Source: Blepharisma stoltei (taxonomy: Eukaryota > Ciliophora > Heterotrichea > Heterotrichida > Blepharismidae). From it: a DNA stretch of 64,000 nt. Positions 24,313 to 34,474 of the stretch are shown one piece after another. The stretch covers positions 62,001 to 126,000 of the forward strand of contig CAJZBQ010000038.1 in assembly GCA_914767885.1 (NCBI GenBank), given 5' to 3'. The notes under the pieces were generated by a model. It saw only the letters and a list, made by a program, of their open reading frames with translations, did not search any database and had not been told where the DNA came from. The position numbers were made by a program, and so were the translations under genes. Each line of letters starts with the position of its first letter. Positions within the stretch are counted from its first letter, which is position 1.

Positions 24313-25230
24313 ATGTTCAAGGATAGTGATGGCAAATGGAAGACTAAGTGGGATCCTGAAAAAAGCATGTCTTACCATGATAACCCAATGTATAAAGAAT
24401 TACCAAAATACAAGACTATGCTTGATCCTAAATTTAAGCCGACCAAAGAAAACATGACTGAATACGAGCTCCCAGCAGATATGGAAAGGTCTAAAGAGAT
24501 TCTTCAAATCTGGGCAATGAATGAAGACTTCTTCTCTGTGAATCAGGTATGGATTAAGGGGCCGATTTGGCCCCATGTCAAAATCAGTGTATTTTGATTG
24601 TGTGCATTTCATTGAAGTACATTGGTTGAAATTTTTAAATAGTATCAAAAGTGTACGATAATTGGACCTACACCGCCGATATGTGTATTCCCAGAAGCAG
24701 TATTTCAGTGGCATGTTGACAAGCCTAAATCTCCTCCTACGTAAGGCAATAAATTTTGTTTGCTTATAGAGGGGTTATATTTAAAATTTATAATAATTAT
24801 TTTTTAAATTTAATAATCCATATTTGAAAAAATTGGGAAGAAAAAATTAATTTAATTGAATGCAAGATGCTTAAAATCTACAAAATTAGAAAGTGATTTA
24901 TTATAATAATCACTTCTATTTTAAATTTTTTTTTAGGGATTTTTCTAATGGTTTTATTTGCTCATGTAGGATAAGAACCTTCAAGAGCATCATTTTGAGA
25001 TTGCAAAATTCATTAGGCCAAAAATTGAATATATCGTTGTTGGCACAGGCAAAATTGGCAAGAATCCAATAAATAACTATATAAAGAATCGCTTTCGAGC
25101 TCACGGCATTAATATTGACTACTGTGCCACTGTAATTTCTATTTAGTTCGAAGCATGCGGAACTTTCAACTTATGCGCTGATGATAGAAGAAGAGTCTGT
25201 GCCTTTTTATTTCCTATTAATACAGAATAG
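24313..25230 (+). CDS. Mth938/DUF498-domain protein, NDUFAF3-like complex I assembly factor
   Basis: Segments 24313-24554, 24654-24737, 24972-25131 and 25147-25230 give 189 residues ending TAG. The C-terminal two thirds match the Mth938 (NDUFAF3/AAMDC) fold: 'ICVFPEAVFQWHV', 'IEYIVVGTGK', 'HGINIDYCAT' and, after the intron, 'FEACGTFNL' and 'RRRVCAFLFP'. In mitochondria, NDUFAF3 works with NDUFAF4 in early assembly of the complex I Q-module. The first 80 residues (proline- and lysine-rich) are not conserved in families I know and show no obvious presequence. Two IESs and one 15-nt intron interrupt it. The first IES join is the least certain, because it was chosen for frame and for the expected beta-strand 'VWITIIGPTPP'. 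Confidence 0.75.
24555..24653 (+). other. IES (99 bp) candidate in the Mth938-like gene
   Basis: TA at 24555 and 24654. It holds an in-frame TAG (24640) and a GGGGCC...GGCCCC hairpin. Removal keeps frame. Other TA choices break frame. Confidence 0.6.
24738..24971. mobile_element. MITE-derived IES (234 bp) in the Mth938-like gene
   Basis: Worn ACTCCCC-family copy (GTTTGCTTATAGAGGGG at the left; CTAATGGTTTTATTTGCTCATG at the right). TA at 24738 and 24972. Joining these gives 'KSPPKNLQEHHF' in frame. Confidence 0.75.
25132..25146 (+). other. 15-nt intron
   Basis: GTAATTTCTATTTAG. It carries an in-frame TAG, and removal restores the conserved 'CATFEACGTFN' motif of the Mth938 family. Confidence 0.9.
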
Positions 25231-25274
25231 TTAACAATCATCTACTTAATTTATTATTAATTGCATCAAATAGG

Positions 25275-25802
25275 ATGGATTACAGCAATTTCCTAGACGA
25301 ATTTGAAATAGATCCCTACGTGAACGCAGTGATATTTGAAAGCGGACTCTTAGTTTTATTAGGAATAGTCATTACAATCTCAATGTCGTTTTTTAATATC
25401 GCTTATTCCCTCCCAATCAGTTTTTATATCTTTGCATTTGGCTTTACAGGGATTCTCGGAATACTAAATGTATGCAGACCAAAAAAATTTTTTACCTATA
25501 CACATATAGCTGCAGTAACAATTCTGATTTTCATGAATATTCTGCTTGTCTCTGGCTCATCGTTTTATACGATCTTGGGATATTACTACTTGCTAAATCT
25601 GAATTGTGAGCCGACGTTTAATGGAGAATGTATATGGGATGATAACATTTCTGATTATATAGAGAAGACATTTGGGTCAGTTTTCGCTGCTTCATTGATA
25701 TTGACATCAATTTGTATGGTATCACTTCATCATGCTAAAACTCTGAAAGAAAAAATAGAAAGCATAAAGCTGAATTCAAGGCTTCTTCCTAGTGATCAAT
25801 AA
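25275..25802 (+). CDS. Four-span membrane protein (tetraspanin-like topology)
   Basis: 175 residues, ATG to TAA, no inserts. There are four hydrophobic spans (about residues 22-42, 50-68, 74-95 and 132-152). The loop between the third and fourth holds two cysteines ('NCEPTFNGECIW'). The tail is short and basic. The layout resembles tetraspanins, but the loop is too short and the CCG signature is absent, so this is a topological description only. The last eight codons and the stop lie in the first unit of a 29-bp tandem repeat. It starts 45 bp after the Mth938-like gene. Confidence 0.75.
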   Translation: MDYSNFLDEFEIDPYVNAVIFESGLLVLLGIVITISMSFFNIAYSLPISFYIFAFGFTGILGILNVCRPKKFFTYTHIAAVTILIFMNILLVSGSSFYTILGYYYLLNLNCEPTFNGECIWDDNISDYIEKTFGSVFAASLILTSICMVSLHHAKTLKEKIESIKLNSRLLPSDQ

Positions 25803-25830
25803 ATTCAAGGCTTCTTCCTAGTGATCAATA
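25773..25830. repeat. 29-bp perfect tandem duplication over a stop codon
   Basis: The unit beginning AATTCAAGGCTTCTTCC occurs at 25773-25801 and again at 25802-25830. The stop of the 4-TM gene is formed at the junction. Each unit ends in TA. Confidence 0.9.
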
Positions 25831-26044
25831 ATTATAAACTACCTATAAAACGTTGGTATTATTTTGCGAAACTCTCCACACGTCAGTGCATTTTCCCATG
25901 CGTGGAACCCAAATCCCACATAAAGAGCCACTCAAAATGTCTCGACATCTGGAGACCATCCCAAAATTATGCTAACGCATAATATTATTTTAATTAATTG
26001 AGAAATTCTCTATTATTTAATTATACTCTTTAATTAACAATTAA

Positions 26045-27682
26045 ATGGAAAGTGATTTAAACTCAATTTTGGAAGACGCTGAAAGGATAAAATCCTTATC
26101 AGGCGAAAGGCTTAGAACACTTACTCGTTCTCCTGACAAAGCTTATGATAATCGAGACAGCCTACTTAGACAATGCCGAGATACCATTGAAGTCCTAACA
26201 GCTGATATAGAAGAAGAAAAAAGGCAAAGGAAGCAAGCAGAACTCACAGCAAAAGAGCTAGAATTCAAAAACAGAAGTCTAGAGAACAAAGCAAAAATCC
26301 TTGAAGAAAAAATTGAGGGGCTGAATGATGATATTGATTCTCTTGCAGATGCAAATACATATCTTCAAGGAGAGCTCAATAAATACCAAATTGAAAACTT
26401 TAATTCTTCAGAACAAGCTCTAAGTGACCAATTAAATGAGGCAAGGGATAAAATCCTGAAGCTTGAGAGCAGCTTAACAATCTTCCAATCAGAAAATTCC
26501 AAGCTGAAAACCCAATGTGAAGCAAATAAAAGCGTGATTTCACGATTGGAGTCTGAAGTATACGGCTACAAAATTTCACATGAAGATTTAGAAGCCAATG
26601 CAAAAAAATTGCAGACGATGGAAACAGAGCTTGAAGACCTTTATGAGAAAAAGCATCAAGACCTCAAAAGCGATTACGATAAAAAACACAATGAAATGAG
26701 GACAAACATTGAAGAATTGAGAAAAGAAAAAGAAATGTATATGGCTCTTTATAAAGATGCTACTGAAGAAAACAGCCAAATCAGAAACGAAAATAAATTT
26801 CTGCAAAACATGCTGGAACGCAAGCAACAGCAGCTAGAAAAACACTCCCAGGAGACCTTAGAAACAATACAAGAAATGATCGGCAGGAAATCTGATGTAA
26901 ACATTTCAGAAAGACTAAAAGAGCTAGAAGAAGAAAACGCGATACTCAAAGAGGAGCTAAATTATATGCATGAACAGCTAGATCTCAAAGAGAAACACAA
27001 GCTAAAAGAAGACGAAAGCGACTGAAACATAAGCCAAGAACTCTCAAGGGTGCTAGAAAAAGAAAGCGAGGCCCAACAAGAAGTCCAGAGGCTGAATCTA
27101 AAGATTGAAACCCTTGAAAACACGTTGAGAGGAGAAAGAAATGAAAAGAAAATGCTGTCAAGCAGCATTGAAAGGATGCAAAAAGTGATTGATGCTCAAA
27201 ATGAAGAGCTGAAAGGAAATATCAGTCTTGATATCTCAATCCAAAGACAAATGGAAATTTTGAAATCGAAGTACCAAGCTGAGCTGCGTGCTGAGATGGA
27301 GAAAAGATTAAAAGACAAGCAGGATTATAAGAAGCTGCTAATTCAAGATAAAGAAGCGTTTAACCGAAAAATCGATCTAATGCAAAGCAAAATAAAAGCC
27401 CTTGAAATAGAAAACCAAAACTACTCAGAACAGATCAGCGAGCTTAAATCAAATAAATTTTTAGAAATCTCAAAAGAAAATGACGAACTTAACGAAATCA
27501 GGCTAAATTTGAGCACAGAAAGAGAAAAAAGAATTATCGCTGAAAGATCAGCAAAGGTAGCTTATAAGTAGAAAATCAAAGAACGCTTAAATGGAGTCGG
27601 AAAAGGCGTAAAAGCCCTCGAAGACGAAATTTTGAGCATGGAAACCAGAGTCCAGCGGACAAGAAATGAGGCGCGCTACTAA
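26045..27682 (+). CDS. Long coiled-coil protein
   Basis: 540 residues after splicing the 15-nt intron at 27557-27571, ending TAA. TGA at 27023 is read as Trp ('ESDWNISQELS'), which joins what would otherwise be two open frames. Apart from an N-terminal 50 residues with an S/T-P site ('LTRSPDK'), it is almost continuous heptad coiled coil rich in E, K, L and Q. That suggests a structural role in cortex, basal body or cytoskeleton. No family signature beyond coiled coil is visible. It lies 37 bp upstream of the C2-GAR gene, which is also coiled-coil-rich. Confidence 0.8.
27557..27571 (+). other. 15-nt intron
   Basis: GTAGCTTATAAGTAG ends in an in-frame TAG. Splicing continues the frame for 37 more codons ('SAKKIKERLNGVGKGV') to TAA. 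Confidence 0.9.
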
Positions 27683-27719
27683 AGAAACCTAATGTCATTT
27701 ATAGTTAATAATCCGTTAA

Positions 27720-30700
27720 ATGGAATCTAAGTTTATTTTTCTGAAGCTCCAAGAAGCCGATATATGGAGTGGCAGCCAAGAAATCTCGTGCAGAGTCAGC
27801 ATAGAAGGCCAAATTGCGTCACTTACACTTGATAGCACAGTGCAGCTGCCTCTGTCTCATTTCAGCTCTGACATCCAAATGCATCTTCTCGTTCAAACTG
27901 AGAATATAGCACTTGGGTCAGTTACTTTGTCTTTAGAGCAGGTCTTTGGCCCTGACCTGGCACAGAAAATGGATGAGTGGTTTGAGTTCGAAATCCCAGG
28001 AGAAGTTGTCGCATTGGTTGAATCGTCAGATTCCCAAGGAAAGGTATTGAGGGTAAGGATTGTAGGAGTGATCACTGGGAGCCAGGATTTCGAGTTTTCA
28101 GGATCAGAAGTGAAAGAAGAAGTCCCTGAGGCTGGGAAAAAGTCAGAAGCTGGAGGAGAAGATGAAGCAAAAGGGCAAACGTACATTGAGTATGTGGAAG
28201 CAAAAGATATTGTCCAGGAATACCCTGAGGTTATAGAAGAAAATGAAGGGATAAGCCAACAAAAGGAGGAAAGTGTTGATAAAGAAGAGGAGAACAAGAA
28301 TGAAACTGAGGAGAAAGTTGAAGCTCAAGAAGAGGCAGCAGTTATTGAGGAAGTTAAAGAAAGCCCTCAAATTGAAGAAGCTAAACCAGCGGAAGAGCCA
28401 ACTGAGAGCAAGCCAGAAGTCATTGATATTAAACCACCTGAAGAAATAAAAGAAAGGCCTGACAGAGTTCGTCCCCAGCCACTGCCAATTTCAGGACCCA
28501 TAAAAAGCGGCAAATGTTCATATCTCGACAACATAAAAGGAGCAGACCACCACCAAAAATTCACCCAGCATATCCTCGACAAGCTTAAGGACGAAATGGG
28601 CCAGTCATTTCTAAAACTTGTAGAAGACGCTACAAGGTCAAGATCAAGAAGCCCCACAAGGACAGGAACGAGATCTCCTTCAAAGAAACTCACAGCCAGA
28701 TCTCCAACCAAAATTTCAGGGGGCAGCTTTTCAGCAGCTTCAAAAGAGGAAGAAGAATTTCTTGAAATCGCTGGAAACTCTGACGTTTTCCTAGAAAAAC
28801 TTTCACTCAAAACAAAAAATGCCTTTGTAGCTTCCGTTGTAGGTCTTCTGGCAAAGAAATCAATCTATGAAATTCAGGCAAATGAGACCAATCCAGCCAG
28901 AGATATCATAGAAATCCATGAAAAAGCATCAGAAATTCTGGAATCCTCAGCAGTCGAAACTAAAGAAGAGATAGATAAAGAGTTTAATGATTACCAAGAA
29001 ACAATGACGGAGCTTACAGAAGAAATTAAAAGATATGAAGAATCGCTGCAAGGGCTCAGAAAAAAGAATGAAATGCTGGGCCACGAAAAAGTGTCAGTCT
29101 CACAGCAGTTAAATAGCTTGAAATCGCAAATTGTGGAGCATAGCCCTGAGTCAGAAGTTTCGCAGCTAATCGAAGATATTCAGGATCTTAGAAAAGCATT
29201 TGAAAACTCCCAATCTAAGAGGATAGCATTTGGTATTATTACAGACAGGTGAGCCATATTGGTGATGCAGTCACCAAAGACCAGTGCAGGAGGCTCATCT
29301 GCTTTGCCACAAACTGCCTAGTAGGTCTAGCCGCAACCGGCACAGTTATCTCCTACTTGGCTTGAGGCTTCAATCTGGGGTGGCTTATGGATTTCTGCCG
29401 CCCCGCGACTGGCAATTTGGAGTAACTTAATTCCTTGGAGTTTATCGGGTGCCGAGTGCCTTTCTTTGGCAGCTATAGAAAAAAAGACTGTTCACCTATT
29501 GCACGGGTCCAAATCCTGTTTTCAGTAGATGATACCCAAGGGCCTGAGACATTGCTGAGCACCTCCATTACTAGCCACAGGAAATTGCCACGAATATACG
29601 TGTACTGAGGCTGAACTTGTTTCTCGGCATGGGGCCCTTTCCAGTTCACCATAGCCTTAAGGTCTGGACTGCTGTGCCAAGAAGATAGGTTTGCACGTTT
29701 CGTCATTTTAATAAATATTCCCCATTTAAGAGGAAATAAAGTAAAAAATGAGTTTGAAGAGTACGTTGAAGACTATAATAAGCGCATCGACTCATTGATT
29801 ATTGAAAATTTGAGATCTACAGAAACTAAATCATCTCTCCTCGATGAACTAAAAGCAAAAACCCATCAGCTTGAAACCCTTGATCAAGAAAACGATCACT
29901 TACTCAAAGAAATCCAACTTCTTGAAGGTCAAATTGACGTGGAATCCAAACAAAAGACCACTCTTTCAACCTTCCAAAAAGCATCAAAAACGCATGAGCT
30001 TGCCTTAGACAGAATCAAATCCCAAGTCGTGTCAATCCGAAGCAGCAAGGACAACTACTCAACTGATGCCTTTTCGCTTCAGCAGCAGCTTGAATCAGAC
30101 ATCAAAAAGTACAAAAATCTCCACATCTCCACACAATCTGACATTCAAGCCAAAACAGAGATCGCCAATGAGCTCAAAAACAAGCTGAAAAACCTAAAAG
30201 ACTACATTAAGCAGCTTGAAGAAATTTTTGCGAAAAAACAAAATATTGACCATGTGTTCGAAATAGTCCAATCCAAAGGTGGCCATGACTTTGAAACAAA
30301 AGACATGCTGGTGTCTGAGCTGTCCTATTTCTCAGATTTCGTGTTTTCCCTCACCCAGCTTTATCTTAAAGAGCATAGAATCTATAAAAGCTTAAGCGCA
30401 GTTTTTGAAGAAAAAGAATATGACCTTAACGCTATGAGAAGAGTTGTAGCTGAGGTAAAAATGCAGAACCCAGTTTATTTCCCTGTGAATAATGATAATA
30501 TTGACCAAGCTTTGGCTGCTTATTTAAATTCAAGGGACGAAGTCGTGCCTGTGCCTTTTATAAGAGAAGCTGCAGGAGTCTATTTATTTGGATCACGAAG
30601 AGTTTTGGTCAGTTTTGAAAGAGGAAAACTTACGGTTAAGGTTGGAGGAGGATTCCTGCCGATTGACGATTTTGTAGAATGCTACTGTGACGCAGAATTT

Positions 30701-30973
30701 GAAAAGCTGAACAGCAAGCCAGAAGAAAAAAGCCCAAGGATGAAGAAGTTCATGGCAAAGTGGGTAGGGGGCCTGATAGACTATAAAGAAAACGACGATG
30801 ACGCAATGAAGCTAAGACTAATAAAAGCAGTACAAGGTCATAAGTATTCCACTGCATATGCTGTTAAAGATAAGTCCAAATCAAGAAGCAGAAGCCAGTC
30901 GCCTGCCAAGCTGATCTCTGATGAAATTATAGCAGCCTCAATAGATGAAGAAGTCCAAGTAGAAAACTCATAA
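27720..30973 (+). CDS. C2-like / coiled-coil / GAR-domain cytoskeletal protein
   Basis: Segments 27720-29256 and 29712-30973 give about 932 residues. The N-terminal 125 residues form a beta-rich, C2-like domain ('FLKLQEADIW', 'VSIEGQIASLTLDS', 'VLRVRIVGVITG'). A long acidic E/K/P-rich linker follows, then 'SRSRSPTRTGTRSPSKK' (a basic SP-repeat suited to phosphorylation or microtubule binding), then coiled coil across the IES join. Near residues 790-840 is a GAS2-related (GAR) domain: 'VPVPFIREAAGVYLFG', 'RVLVSFERGKLTVKVGGGF' and 'IDDFVECY'. GAR domains bind microtubules in GAS2 and spectraplakins. A second SR/SP cluster precedes the C-terminus. A cortical or axonemal linker is likely; the exact role is unknown. 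Confidence 0.75.
29257..29711 (+). mobile_element. GC-rich repeat R1 copy B acting as IES
   Basis: Homologous to 2471-2965. Joining TA 29257 to TA 29712 restores frame ('ITDRWAINIPHLRG'). An alternative join at TATT (29234 and 29716) also restores frame, and the R1 homology starts at CAGGTG about 12 bases upstream of the first choice, so the left boundary is uncertain by about 23 bp. No clear target duplication. GGGTCCAAATCCTG near 29507 resembles a tRNA B box, with a weaker A-box-like GTGCCGAGTGCC upstream. Confidence 0.7.
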
Positions 30974-31014
30974 TATTTAATCCTTAATATATATTTATTT
31001 AAATTACTTGCCAT

Positions 31015-33713
31015 ATGGAACCAGCAATAGATCATTACATTACATTAGAATTTATATCGCTTAACGTCCACTACGGGGTTACAACCCCAGGTTTATCACT
31101 CGCCTTTCGTCGCATCGGGCCCACCAGTCTGCTGGGGACAGACTCGCTTCGATCACCAGGGTGCTTCCAGGGCAAATGTCCACGTCTTCGACGGCTCATG
31201 AGTGAGCTACTTGCCTGTACATGGGTTGCTTTTCCGAAAAACCCAAAAAATGGATTTTTCTGGTCAGCTATCGGCAAAAAAGGAAAAATAATACAAAGCC
31301 TGGGACGTACGCCCAGTTTCACGCTAGGGAGTTGCCCGAATGGTCCAGAGGACTTTGCTGGGCTTCCCCTTTCCAACCTTGTACCCTCCTTCCCCACGAG
31401 GAAAAATCCACCTCTGAGATTAGACTAGGGCTAGGCTCTGAAAGCTACCAGAATTGCTTACCTAGCATTGCCGTCCATCTCTGAAATGGTAAAACCTTGC
31501 CGGATATAATTAAAATATGAGTCGAGGCTGCATGGCCGGGAGGCCATGCCCAGACGAAGACGCCATATTTTAATTATGGAACCAGCAATAGATCAAAACC
31601 TCAAGCTCTCAGATTTGTCTTTTAATATATTGGGCATTATATTAGAGTTTTTGAATTACAGAGAAATTTGTGTGCTCGGCGCGACTTCTAAGCGTTTGAA
31701 ATTGGCATCAGAGATGGATGTTATTTGAAGCCAAAGTCTTGACACAGGGGATTCTGGAAAAGAAAAGAAAAGGATTTTTCTTTCGAGAGGGAACATAACC
31801 CAAAACATATTCAATGGATCTTATCAGACATATCTTTTTGAAGGACATTCCAAAACGATAACTAGGATTACGACTAAAGAAAATTTCATTTTAAGTGCGT
31901 CTGCTGATGGTAGTGCTAGAGTGTGGGATACGACTAAAATGGCATCAAGAGTTTTGGCTGGTCATTCAGATGCAGTTATTTCTGCGAAGTTTTGTGGAGA
32001 GAAAATTGTGACTGCATCTACAGATAAAACTGTGAGAATTTGGACAGAAGATCAGGAACCAAAAATACTTACTCTCTATCAATAAAGCTGCACTATATTT
32101 CTAAAAGATGCAATATCAGAAAAATAATAATTTTTTATACCATTTTATATTGGGAGACATTTTTACTGGCCAGCCAATGTTCTATTTTTCTTTTTTCGAA
32201 CTGCCTATTTGAAGAAGAAATAGATACTTATTGGTGCACTGATAAAAATGTTCTGTGTAAATTTTTATGATTGAATTTTCTTATATCTTTGCATTTAAAT
32301 AAAATATCTCTGAAAACCTCTATAAATCCAAATTTTCTTGGAAAATAAATTAAAAGGCCACATCAAGAGTAGTTAGAGGCCATCTGCAAGGAATTTCTGC
32401 ACTGCAAAAAATCGACGAAGATAGAGTGATTACTGGGTCATATGACAAAACTGTAAAAATTTGGAACGTAAATAAAGGGAAATGTGTAGATTCATATAAC
32501 GACCATTCTACTGCAGTGTATAAGATTTTCACATAAATAAAATGGCATTCGTTCGAGAGAAATTAGCTTTGCTAATTTTCTCTCCCTCATGGAATTTTAT
32601 TTATGGGGTTGGGGTTTTCTCTCGAGAACTTCTGCACAGCAATAGCTGAAAAACTTTGGGGATAACCAAAGGAACAGCTCCTCAGTGCACTCAAGATTTC
32701 GGAGTTTTACCTCTCAGCACATCCCCACGGGAGGATGACCCTTAGGCGGAACACGCGCAGGAGCTGAGTCGGGGTAAGGGCGACGGCAACGCGCTGGGTG
32801 AGACGTGCGGCGAAGAAGGGCGAAGTGCAGGTAAAGGCTTGGCCGGTGGGCTAACCATCGCGATTCCAAGATGGCCCGGCGACGTCATCAATTTTCGCTA
32901 TAACTCCATTTTTATGGGGTGCGGCACTAGACACCTTAAACACCAGACACTAAGTTAAGTTAAGTTAAGTATAAGATTTTCACTGAAGACAATCTTTTTG
33001 CTTCCTGTGCTCACCAAGACAGCAAAGCTTATGTCAGAGATATGGCTCGTGGAGAACTAGTTCAGGTCTTTGGCGCGTAATTTCTATATAGAAAAACTCA
33101 GCCTCAAGCCCAAAGATGGGGTCCTCCTCAAAACGAAATCAGGTCTCTCTACCTCTCTGCCCCTCTATTTTTTACAGGCGAAATCAACAAAATCCGTATA
33201 TGAGACATGAGATCCCCAGTTCAGGCTGGAGAAACTCAAGTAACTACCCCTCTAAAGAACATGAGCATAAAAGAGGAAAATACGAACGGTATCTTTAAAA
33301 TGATTTACTCTCAGTTCTCCAACCTTATGCTTGTAGGCTGTATGGGACTTTTAGGCCTATTCGCATTTGATATGCGGTCATATAAAAAGAGCTTCTACGT
33401 TCCCTCCCACGATTACCCCATTTTAGCTTTTGACTCCGGAGAAAGAGTACTGAATAACATTGCAGTCACCTCAGGAACGACCACTAATTATAGATATGAG
33501 CTCTCAGTCCACGACTTATCAAGCCCTCAAGAAGTCTGCACCAAGTTTGTCCCAGGCCATAAAGCTGTAATCACATCTATTTGTGTAGGCGAAGACATCA
33601 TTGTCAGTGGCTCTAAGAACGGAAGTTTGCGAGGACTCTGCTTCAGAAGAAACAGAGATGCGCTCAGAAGAGCGAATTCTGGGAACAGTTTCAGAATTAG
33701 AAGTGCTAATTAA
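31015..33713 (+). CDS. F-box and WD40-repeat protein
   Basis: Segments 31015-31027, 31589-32065, 32370-32518, 32970-33076 and 33092-33713 join to about 455 residues. An F-box ('LSDLSFNILGIILEFLNY') is followed by WD40 units: 'GHSKTITRITT' with 'ARVWDT', 'GHSDAVISAKF' with 'TVRIWTED', 'GHLQGISALQ' with 'TVKIWNV', a weaker fourth unit, and 'INKIRIWDM'. The last, 'GHKAVITSICV', ends in 'SGSKNGSL'. Such proteins are substrate receptors of SCF ubiquitin ligases. Three IESs and a 15-nt intron interrupt it. After 'SLR' the frame runs into an atypical basic tail, while the +1 frame encodes an acidic tail to a TAG at 33732, so a 1-nt error near 33628 is possible. Confidence 0.8.
31028..31588 (-). mobile_element. 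GC-rich R2 element (561 bp) as IES, flanked by a 20-bp direct repeat
   Basis: ATGGAACCAGCAATAGATCA occurs at 31015-31034 and again at 31576-31595, containing the start codon and the TA used for the join. The insert has the R2 signature (TTAACGTCCACT inside the left end; 31507-31576 structured end TAATTAAAATATG...CATATTTTAATTA). Read on the minus strand it would end in (ATGTA)n, like a short-repeat 3' tail of a retroposon. Confidence 0.8.
32066..32369 (+). other. IES (304 bp) in the F-box/WD40 gene
   Basis: TA at 32066 and 32370. Removal gives 'DQEPKIVRGHLQGISAL', which restores the WD repeat spacing. AT-rich and not recognisably repetitive. Confidence 0.8.
32519..32969 (+). mobile_element. 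GC-rich element (451 bp) as IES, 15-bp direct repeat and (TTAAG)n tail
   Basis: GTATAAGATTTTCAC flanks it on both sides (32518-32532 and 32969-32983). The body from about 32700 to 32930 is strikingly GC-rich and ends in TTAAG repeats just before the second flank. Joining at the TA inside the repeat restores 'STAVYKIFTEDN'. Target duplication plus simple-repeat tail is the usual signature of a non-autonomous retroposon. Confidence 0.8.
33077..33091 (+). other. 15-nt intron
   Basis: GTAATTTCTATATAG. Splicing carries 'LVQVFGAKTQPQAQRWG' past an in-frame TAA. Confidence 0.85.
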
Positions 33714-33718
33714 TTTAT

Positions 33719-34399
33719 TTATAAGCAAATAGGCTTTTGTAAAGATTTTGGTAAGTGAGATACATCAAATTCTTTGATAATTGCGAATTCGTCGTCTTTG
33801 AGATAGGCTGCTGAAATTAATGTGTAGTTGGAATGGAAATTGGAGACGTCCCCTCCCATTATTCTGGTCATTATTTTTAAAGGCAAATTGTGGGTTACAA
33901 TTATAATGACATTTTCGGTGATACTTTTGAGGTATTGAGGGAAGACTGAGCCAATCCTTGCTTCAGACTCTTCTTCAGTTTCTGTGTATTTGGGCCTTAT
34001 GATGTGGCTGTTTTCTATTAGTGTGATATGGCCTAATTTTTCTTGTATCATTTCTGGGTCGTTTTTTAGATGTAAGTTATCAAAAGGGTTATAGTTCCAG
34101 TAAGGAATTTGGTAGCATTCTCCAAAACCTTCTTCAATGTAAATAGGCAGGCTAAGAGGAGTAGCAAGCTTAGAAGCAGTTTCTAGGCATCGGATAAGTG
34201 GAGAGCTGACAAGGTGGATTGAGCAGTTTTCTGGGATAAGTTTAATAATAGCTTCTGCTGCTAATTCAGATTGGTCTAGTCCAATTCTTGTCAAAGGTGC
34301 GTCGCTATCACAAGAGAACTCAACTCGTCGAGGAACTGGTGCTTCATCAGCTCTTTCGCCATGTCTGAGCAAAATAATGAGCCTTTTCCCTTCTTCCAT
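33719..34399 (-). CDS. Histidine phosphatase superfamily (phosphoglycerate mutase-like) protein
   Basis: 226 residues, uninterrupted. The N-terminal catalytic motif 'LLRHGER' (phospho-accepting His) is at residues 10-16. The downstream 'SSPLIRCLETA' carries the second conserved Arg, and the C-terminal His motif appears as 'IIIVTHNLPLKIM' (families usually have THG). The insertion pattern resembles the UBASH3/TFIIIC-tau95-like branch rather than glycolytic PGAM, so the substrate is unknown. No signal peptide. It converges on the F-box/WD40 gene, with the two stop codons about 5 bp apart. Confidence 0.85.
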   Translation of the reverse strand: MEEGKRLIILLRHGERADEAPVPRRVEFSCDSDAPLTRIGLDQSELAAEAIIKLIPENCSIHLVSSPLIRCLETASKLATPLSLPIYIEEGFGECYQIPYWNYNPFDNLHLKNDPEMIQEKLGHITLIENSHIIRPKYTETEEESEARIGSVFPQYLKSITENVIIIVTHNLPLKIMTRIMGGDVSNFHSNYTLISAAYLKDDEFAIIKEFDVSHLPKSLQKPICL

Positions 34400-34474
34400 A
34401 TCAGCAGTTACCAGATTATTAAAAAAATGGAAAAATTAATATCAACAGATTACAGACTATAAATATTTATGAAA

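Noticed and set aside
24553-24575. GGGGCC...GGCCCC hairpin as a terminator
   Set aside because: It lies inside a gene in a eukaryotic setting, within a probable IES.
26400-28810. Long antisense frames opposite the coiled-coil genes
   Set aside because: They are the usual Ser/Leu/Phe-rich shadows of Glu/Lys-rich coding sequence, without domain signal.
31015-31484. Open frames on both strands within the R2 element (also 2480-3000, 18324-18533, 29473-29706, 46225-46611)
   Set aside because: They lie in dispersed GC-rich repeats, are not conserved between copies, and disappear when the host gene is restored.
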